A stretch of 64,000 nt of DNA, taken from positions 124,001 to 188,000 of IMG/VR virus record IMGVR_UViG_3300017917_001524. One strand, given 5' to 3'. Shown here one piece after another: positions 59,996-64,000 of the stretch. Numbering within the stretch: position 1 is the stretch's first letter; every line of letters begins with the position of its first letter. The notes beneath the pieces are model-generated. The model was not told the DNA's origin. It searched no databases and saw only the letters and a list, made by a program, of their open reading frames with translations. A program made the translations under genes and the position numbers. This DNA is from a virus.

Positions 59996-60289
59996 ATGAC
60001 ACAAGAAACATTTACAAGAAAAGAAGTGGTGAAAATCATCGATGAACTATTACAAAGACCTGACATTCTATTAGAAGCAGGTTATATCTTTTGTAAAAGA
60101 CATAACTTAAATTATGATACATTTATTGATGAAGTTTTTATGACTGAAGAATTTCATTGTGAAGAAGAAAGTGAATTCAATAGAATATGTTCAGATTTAA
60201 GATGTTATAAATATTTTGATTCATATAGGTTGATAGAAATCACTGATGATGAGTACGAAATGTGTGTAGATAAGTTTGGTGAAAATTGA
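59996..60289 (+). CDS. Unidentified protein at the island 2 boundary
   Basis: 97 residues, acidic, helical: REVVKIIDELLQRPDILLEA, FNRICSDLRCYKYFDSYRLI. An attC-like site begins one base after its stop, but no site lies on its left. It is either the last phage gene or the first cassette gene. Confidence 0.6.
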   Translation: MTQETFTRKEVVKIIDELLQRPDILLEAGYIFCKRHNLNYDTFIDEVFMTEEFHCEEESEFNRICSDLRCYKYFDSYRLIEITDDEYEMCVDKFGEN

Positions 60290-60385
60290 CTATAACGGTT
60301 GGGTATATGTGTTGTATGCCTGACCACAAACATTATAATTAAGTACAATACTTCATTGGCCTATAACATATATACCTTGTTATGT
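60290..60385 (+). repeat. attC-like site 8 (96 bp)
   Basis: R'' CTATAAC, R' GTTATGT; GGGTATATGTGTTGTATGCC pairs with GGCCTATAACATATATACC imperfectly. Its R'' begins directly after the stop of the gene before it. Confidence 0.7.
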
Positions 60386-60403
60386 GCCGTTAAATTTAAC
60401 AAA

Positions 60404-60676
60404 ATGATACATAAACAAATTCCACAAGAGATGATGAAAGAATATCAAAAATTAGATATTCCTTTTAATGAGTTCAACGACTTTTTTGACAAATATGTAA
60501 ATGGAAAACGACAAGGGAATGGAATAGTTTCAAGATATTTGGGTTATGCAAATGATGTGACAATATTTTGGCTTACTGACGAAGAATATCCATTTGCTTA
60601 TGTGTTCCCAAAATCTTTCGATAGTGAATTTAGATATGGATATTTTTTCTATGTTCGCAATGCTAATGGTTCATAA
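60404..60676 (+). CDS. Cassette gene, unidentified
   Basis: 90 residues from ATG 60404: YQKLDIPFNEFNDFFDKYVN, IVSRYLGYANDVTIFWLTDE. Its stop codon lies inside the R'' box of the next site. Not recognised. Confidence 0.6.
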   Translation: MIHKQIPQEMMKEYQKLDIPFNEFNDFFDKYVNGKRQGNGIVSRYLGYANDVTIFWLTDEEYPFAYVFPKSFDSEFRYGYFFYVRNANGS

Positions 60677-60724
60677 CGATTGCAAATAAAACATCGTTTT
60701 AATGTGTTTTATTTGTTGTTATGT
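60671..60724 (+). repeat. attC-like site 9 (54 bp)
   Basis: R'' TCATAAC (containing the TAA stop of the preceding gene), R' GTTATGT; GCAAATAAAACA pairs with TGTTTTATTTGT. Nearly identical to site 5. Confidence 0.75.
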
Positions 60725-60753
60725 TCTTAGTTAAAATTAAAAAATACATTATT

Positions 60754-60993
60754 ATGAATAAAAGACCAAATCAAAAAGTTCGGTTTAGAGAACCAAGCAA
60801 AACTCTAATTGGAAAACTTTTTTCCTTTTTTGGAATAGAAGTAAATCGTAAATACAATGTTGGTTATTTTCACCAAACTGGATATTCTGGAAAGCAAAGA
60901 AATAACCAACATGATATAGTTATAATTGAAAAAGAAGATGGATGTGTAGTAACAGTTCCAAAAAAGGAAAAATATTATAAACTCATTTTTTAA
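60754..60993 (+). CDS. Cassette gene, paralogue of 47655
   Basis: 79 residues from ATG 60754: FREPSKTLIGKLFSFFGIEV, YSGKQRNNQHDIVIIEKEDG, CVVTVPKKEKYYK. Homologue of the island 1 protein with many substitutions at the DNA level. Unknown function. Confidence 0.65.
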   Translation: MNKRPNQKVRFREPSKTLIGKLFSFFGIEVNRKYNVGYFHQTGYSGKQRNNQHDIVIIEKEDGCVVTVPKKEKYYKLIF

Positions 60994-61003
60994 TTTTAAT
61001 TGA

Positions 61004-61085
61004 ACATAACGTTTTGCGGCTTGTGGTTCGTTAGCGAAGCAAAGCCCTGTGTGGTCGGGCTAATGACCACAAACGGCTGTTATGT
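61004..61085 (+). repeat. attC-like site 10 (82 bp)
   Basis: R'' ACATAAC and R' GTTATGT are exact complements; GGCTTGTGGTTCGTTAGC pairs with GCTAATGACCACAAACGGC. Clearly richer in G+C than the backbone. Confidence 0.8.
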
Positions 61086-61124
61086 GCTGGGCGGTTTATC
61101 AGTAGGAACTTAAAAAGGAACAAA

Positions 61125-61487
61125 ATGAGTTTAGACGTTTATTTAACACGAAAAAAATGGGTAAGCTACGATGAAGGTAAAACCCACACAGAAGAAAACG
61201 AAGAAGTTTATTGGGCAAACATTACCCATAACTTGAATAAAATGGCAGGTGAAGCAGGAATTTATGAAGCACTTTGGAGACCAGAAGAAATCGGAAAAAC
61301 AAAGGCGAGTGAAATCGTTGAATTACTTGAAAAGGGATTAGCTGATTTAAAAGCACGACCTGAACATTTCGAGAAATTTAACTCCCCGAATGGATGGGGA
61401 ATGTATGAACATTTTGTTCCTTTTGTCGAGAATTATTTAGAAGCATGTAAGGAATATCCTGATTCTGTTATCGGAGTGTCAAGGTAG
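61125..61487 (+). CDS. Cassette gene of the MGxDI/MSLDVYL family
   Basis: 120 residues: MSLDVYLTRKKWVSYDEGKT, ANITHNLNKMAGEAGIYEAL, GWGMYEHFVPFVENYLEACK. The family is frequent on cassettes and phages, of unknown function. Two longer relatives lie in the backbone (28638, 57551). Base composition is G+C-richer than its neighbours. Confidence 0.7.
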   Translation: MSLDVYLTRKKWVSYDEGKTHTEENEEVYWANITHNLNKMAGEAGIYEALWRPEEIGKTKASEIVELLEKGLADLKARPEHFEKFNSPNGWGMYEHFVPFVENYLEACKEYPDSVIGVSR

Positions 61488-61493
61488 CCTTGC

Positions 61494-61547
61494 AGGTAAC
61501 GTCTGATGATAAACAATCGTTTTAATGTTGTTTATCATTTGTTAGGT
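61494..61547 (+). repeat. attC-like site 11 (54 bp)
   Basis: R'' AGGTAAC, R' GTTAGGT (fits GTTRRRY); GATGATAAACAA pairs with TTGTTTATCATT. Near match to site 2. Confidence 0.75.
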
Positions 61548-61565
61548 TTTGTCATTAATTTGTTT

Positions 61566-61573
61566 TACCTTTG
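61566..61573 (+). promoter_or_regulatory. Host-type -7 element in a cassette
   Basis: TACCTTTG 16 bases before ATG 61589, so this cassette brings its own promoter. Confidence 0.5.
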
Positions 61574-61588
61574 TAAAAAATATAGAAT

Positions 61589-61858
61589 ATGGATAATAAT
61601 GAATTGTATGAAGAATATATTGTTTGGTTAAAGACCACACATAATTTAACACCTGAAGACACTTTTGGTGGTGTAAATGCTATTTTAGAAGGTGTGGCTT
61701 TAAGAGATGAGTTTTTAGGTAGAAGGGGTGAAACTGAATGTGTGAAGATGATGAAAGAAGATGGTAGTTATGAAAGGATTAAAAAAGAAATGGAATCTTC
61801 AAATATGATGATTTTAACTTTTGAGGAATATAAACAATCAAAACAAATTAATGATTGA
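61589..61858 (+). CDS. Cassette gene, unidentified
   Basis: 89 residues: EEYIVWLKTTHNLTPEDTFG, ILEGVALRDEFLGRRGETEC and a helical Glu-rich tail. Own host-type promoter; site 12 begins directly after the stop. Not recognised. Confidence 0.6.
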   Translation: MDNNELYEEYIVWLKTTHNLTPEDTFGGVNAILEGVALRDEFLGRRGETECVKMMKEDGSYERIKKEMESSNMMILTFEEYKQSKQIND

Positions 61859-61946
61859 ACCTAACGTTTTGCAGCTAACAGAAGTGGCTGCTTGTAAGAA
61901 CTTCTGAATTAAAAACCAATGCTTGTAGCAGCCATTTTTGTTAGGT
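61859..61946 (+). repeat. attC-like site 12 (88 bp)
   Basis: R'' ACCTAAC and R' GTTAGGT fit the integron attC consensus (RYYYAAC / GTTRRRY) exactly and are mutual complements. AGTGGCTGCTTGTAAG pairs with CTTGTAGCAGCCATTT. The best consensus match in the window. Confidence 0.85.
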
Positions 61947-61975
61947 GCTGTTATAAGCTGTAAAAATTACGACTT

Positions 61976-62122
61976 ATGAAGTGCGAACACGAAAAATGTA
62001 CAAGAGAGGCAAAAATTAAAAACCAACTATACCACCCCGACAAGTGGCTATGCACGTTTCACGCAAATAAAGCGAAAGTTGATGGAAGGCGAAAACGTAA
62101 ATATGGAAACCGAACTAAGTAA
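61976..62122 (+). CDS. Small Cys/His cassette protein (48 aa)
   Basis: ATG 61976 to TAA 62120-62122: MKCEHEKCTREAKIKNQLYH then WLCTFHANKAKVDGRRKRKY. CxxxxC and CxxH pairs suggest a zinc finger, with a basic tail for nucleic-acid binding. Site 13 starts 11 bases after the stop. Confidence 0.55.
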   Translation: MKCEHEKCTREAKIKNQLYHPDKWLCTFHANKAKVDGRRKRKYGNRTK

Positions 62123-62132
62123 TTTTTATTGC

Positions 62133-62226
62133 TTATAACGGTTTGGTGTATGAGAAGGTTTGCTTAGATGAACTTTCAAATTAGCACTACTGTTGATAGC
62201 AAACTTTCTTATACACCTTGTTATAT
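62133..62226 (+). repeat. attC-like site 13 (94 bp)
   Basis: R'' TTATAAC, R' GTTATAT; same arms as site 1 (GGTGTATGAGAAGGTTTGC / GCAAACTTTCTTATACACC). Confidence 0.75.
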
Positions 62227-62315
62227 GCTGTGCGAATTTAACCCACAAACTTTGATACGAAGAACAGAATCTTTTTGGTTTAATTTTTTTTGTGGGTTGA
62301 AAATTAAAATTTGAA

Positions 62316-62323
62316 TATTTATA
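62316..62323 (+). promoter_or_regulatory. TATTTATA late-type promoter motif in a cassette
   Basis: TATTTATA then TATAAAGTAAAA, 23 bases before ATG 62339. Confidence 0.55.
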
Positions 62324-62338
62324 TATAAAGTAAAAAGT

Positions 62339-62947
62339 ATGAGCGAAGATATGAAACTACGAAAATTTATAGCAACTACTATATGTGAATATTTGAATGA
62401 GCAAAAAACTATCAAGGACTACAATAAGTTTCCATTAAATTCATTAGTTAAATTTGCAAAACATTTTGATGATTTTAAAGAGTTTTCAAGATGGTATTCC
62501 ATTGAACTAAATCACGGATATTATTGGCACATAACAGATAATAAGGATTTTAAAATAAGTGATAAAATATCACCAAGAGATATGTCTTCAATGGCTTATG
62601 GAACTAACAGCGAAAATTATGGTGATTTAATGGTAACTGGTGATTTAGAATATTGGGATGATTACTATAACACGAATCCTATAACTTGGAAAAAAGAAAT
62701 AAAAAGAAATTTTGTTGCTTTATTTGATGCAAGTGAATTAAATCCAAAATCACTAAGACAAGTTTCAAGAGGATTTGGTAATGAAATTTATTTAGATAAA
62801 TCAGAAGCAAATAAATTAAAATTAATTGGTGTTTATAATAGAGAATATGCGAGGAAATTAAATAATAAATTTCACAAAATGATTCCACAATCTGAAAATG
62901 AATTATTAAATTTGTGGAATTATGCACATAAAAATGTGGACGGGTAA
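62339..62947 (+). CDS. Leader-bearing cassette protein, possible effector
   Basis: 202 residues. Leader MKLRKFIATTICEYLNEQ after MSED. Body: GYYWHITDNKDFKISDKISP, YGDLMVTGDLEYWDDYYN, ALFDASELNPKSLRQVSRGF then GNEIYL. The pattern is that of phage/bacterial proteins I cannot name; the WHIT His and the RGFGNE Glu could be an ART-like His/Glu pair. Leader and promoter match 46994 and 48827, so it is probably packaged too. Confidence 0.6.
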   Translation: MSEDMKLRKFIATTICEYLNEQKTIKDYNKFPLNSLVKFAKHFDDFKEFSRWYSIELNHGYYWHITDNKDFKISDKISPRDMSSMAYGTNSENYGDLMVTGDLEYWDDYYNTNPITWKKEIKRNFVALFDASELNPKSLRQVSRGFGNEIYLDKSEANKLKLIGVYNREYARKLNNKFHKMIPQSENELLNLWNYAHKNVDG

Positions 62948-63008
62948 AAAAATAAAACAAAAAGATTATAACCAAAAAACTTAATACGAAGAAATAGCGT
63001 AGCATTGC

Positions 63009-63102
63009 ATATAACGGTTTGGTGTATGAGAAGGTTTGCTTGTATAAACTTTCAAATTACCGACACTGTTGATAGCAAACTTTCTTATACACCTTGTTAT
63101 AA
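63009..63102 (+). repeat. attC-like site 14 (94 bp)
   Basis: R'' ATATAAC, R' GTTATAA; arms as in sites 1 and 13 with a changed central spacer. Confidence 0.75.
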
Positions 63103-63128
63103 CCAGTACAGATTAAATAAATGAAAAT

Positions 63129-63410
63129 ATGGAATTAGAAAAAAAATCAATGCTTGAATTATTAGAATTAAAAGAGTATTACAGAGAAAAGTATGGACTA
63201 TACATTGAGAATGATATGGGTGAACGTGGTTCATTTAATCATAAAACAAAACCTTATTGGGGATGCTCTTTTAAGAAAAGAATTAAACACCCAGAGAAAA
63301 AGGGAATGAAATACAATGCACACAGAGTATATCAAACTTTTGACACGTATCGAGAAGCATTGATTTTTTGCTTGAATATAGCAGAACGTGTGAATAATGA
63401 TATGGTGTAG
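63129..63410 (+). CDS. Cassette gene, unidentified
   Basis: 93 residues: LLELKEYYREKYGLYIENDM, YWGCSFKKRIKHPEKKGMKY, HRVYQTFDTYREALIFCLNI. Last cassette gene before the recombinase. Not recognised. Confidence 0.6.
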   Translation: MELEKKSMLELLELKEYYREKYGLYIENDMGERGSFNHKTKPYWGCSFKKRIKHPEKKGMKYNAHRVYQTFDTYREALIFCLNIAERVNNDMV

Positions 63411-63416
63411 TATTGG

Positions 63417-63474
63417 TTATAACTATATTATATAGGTAATAAAATATAACTAATTAACTTTTAACATGTTATGT
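63417..63474 (+). repeat. Recombinase-junction (attI-like) sequence, copy 2
   Basis: R''-like TTATAAC and R'-like GTTATGT bound 58 bases that lack the long complementary arms of the attC-like sites. ATAACTATATTATATAGGTA aligns with 49980 onward. Its placement directly upstream of the recombinase, and its duplicate at the end of island 1, suggest the primary insertion site (attI). Confidence 0.5.
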
Positions 63475-63475
63475 G

Positions 63476-64000
63476 ATGAGAAACCAAAAAATTATAAAGA
63501 TTTGTGAAGAAAAGTTTATATACCTAAATTATTCAATTAGGACAAGAGATAATTATTTGTCACATATCATACCATTCTTAAAAAGTTTAGGGGATAAACA
63601 AATAATACATTGTAGTTCGTCTGATTTTCAATCTTATTTAGATAATTACAAATTCACGTCAGTGTCACAACAAAACCAGGTGATTAATGCGATTCGTTTT
63701 CTGTATAAAGAAGTTTTAGGTAAAAAATATGATAAGGTTAGTTTTAAACGACCAAGAACCGAAAATAAATTACCCAAGGTTATCGACGGTGAACACATTA
63801 AAGAAAAATTAAGTAAAATTGAGAACATAAAACATAAGGCAATACTAACATTAACTTACTCAGTTGGTCTAAGAGTATCGGAAATTGTCAATTTGAAAAT
63901 AGAAGATATTGATTCAAAAAGAATGATAATACATGTCAAAAACGCTAAAGGTAGAAAAGATAGGATTGTACCGTTGTCCCCAATTGTACTTAATCTTTTA
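63476..64000 (+). CDS. Tyrosine recombinase (integrase), N-terminal part
   Basis: The first 175 codons, cut by the window end. The N-terminal SAM-like DNA-binding domain is LNYSIRTRDNYLSHIIPFLK to AIRFLYKEVLGKKY, then KHKAILTLTYSVGLRVSEIV with the first catalytic Arg (box I), and IHVKNAKGRKDRIVPLSP with the beta-hairpin Lys. It resembles XerC/D-like and Bacteroidetes integrases. An integron-type identity would need the extra insertion near patch III, which is beyond the window. It is co-oriented with the cassettes. Confidence 0.85.
   Translation, partial: MRNQKIIKICEEKFIYLNYSIRTRDNYLSHIIPFLKSLGDKQIIHCSSSDFQSYLDNYKFTSVSQQNQVINAIRFLYKEVLGKKYDKVSFKRPRTENKLPKVIDGEHIKEKLSKIENIKHKAILTLTYSVGLRVSEIVNLKIEDIDSKRMIIHVKNAKGRKDRIVPLSPIVLNLL

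Larger units (their letters stand above)
60290..63474 (+). mobile_element. Integron-like gene cassette island 2
   Basis: Seven cassette genes (60404, 60754, 61125, 61589, 61976, 62339, 63129), all on the plus strand, alternate with attC-like sites at 60290, 60671, 61004, 61494, 61859, 62133 and 63009. The array ends at 63474, two bases before a tyrosine recombinase start. The gene-site spacing (R'' 0-12 bases after most stops) is what cassettes show. Confidence 0.75.

Noticed and set aside
46791-63102. Inverted repeats read as simple terminators
   Set aside because: They lack T-runs, share R''/R' ends and arms across unrelated genes and fall into fixed size classes, which fits recombination sites better.
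46791-63102. CRISPR array
   Set aside because: Repeats are not uniform in length or spacing and the intervals carry open frames, not short spacers.
63476-64000. Ordinary prophage integrase
   Set aside because: Not excluded, but no repressor, attP core or lysogeny genes are near it while cassette sites abut it; kept as the alternative in the findings.

Overview
This window looks like part of the genome of a large, strictly AT-rich bacteriophage that infects a Bacteroidetes host (Flavobacterium-like). The grounds are: densely packed, mostly plus-strand genes with 1-20 bp overlaps; a tail-fibre protein with Bacteroidetes-style repeats; two M15-type lysins; phage nucleotide, RNA-repair and DNA-repair enzymes; and promoters of the Bacteroidetes form TAnnTTTG with an upstream TTG. 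No tRNA, rRNA or CRISPR array was seen. A second, probably phage-specific, promoter motif (TATTTATA about 22 bases before the start codon) precedes virion- and lysis-like genes.

Layout. 0-5.2 kb: tail fibre, DUF1353 protein and four tiny membrane proteins. 5.2-7.2 kb: AAA ATPase, thioredoxin, glutaredoxin, ending at a bidirectional terminator. 7.2-10.7 kb (minus strand): two glycosyltransferases, a methyltransferase and small proteins. 10.8-18.3 kb: two DNA methyltransferases, ThyX, a VWA protein and an adenylosuccinate-synthetase homologue. 18.3-28.6 kb: two PcfJ-like proteins, a metallopeptidase, a HAD phosphatase, an M15 cell-wall hydrolase and a phosphoesterase. 28.6-37.7 kb: an NAD/ADP-ribose island (PRPP-synthetase-like, DUF1937/DUF4406, NADAR, macrodomain, deoxyribosyltransferase-like, nicotinamide phosphoribosyltransferase), followed by a structured non-coding region. 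38.7-45.4 kb, plus 53.5 kb: RNA-repair genes (kinase, HAD phosphatase, Thg1-like, R2K ATP-grasp, RNA ligase, RlaP nucleotidyltransferase) and a DenV-type UV repair glycosylase. 50-60 kb: endolysin, GNAT-like protein, UvrD-like helicase, CYTH, GatB/YqeY, caspase-like and HD hydrolase genes.

The most unusual part is two islands, 46.5-50.0 kb and 60.3-63.5 kb, built like integron cassette arrays. Short promoter-poor or self-contained genes are each followed, within a few bases of the stop codon, by an imperfect inverted repeat of 54 or 82-96 bp. These repeats are bounded by R''-like (..TAAC) and R'-like (GTTA..) boxes, i.e. attC-like sites. The second island runs directly into a tyrosine recombinase gene that continues past the window end. 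The first island ends in the same junction sequence followed by a relic of that recombinase's first codons. Three cassette genes share a near-identical promoter and N-terminal leader (RKFIATTIREYLNEQ type). Two of these have ADP-ribosyltransferase-like bodies. Similar leaders ending in (I/L/V)-x-E-(Q/N) occur on backbone virion-type proteins and resemble the T4 capsid-targeting/prohead-protease signal. My working model, an inference, is a phage-borne integron-like platform that swaps small accessory genes, including effectors packaged in the capsid and injected with the DNA, in a phage that also carries NAD-restoring and RNA-repair counter-defences.
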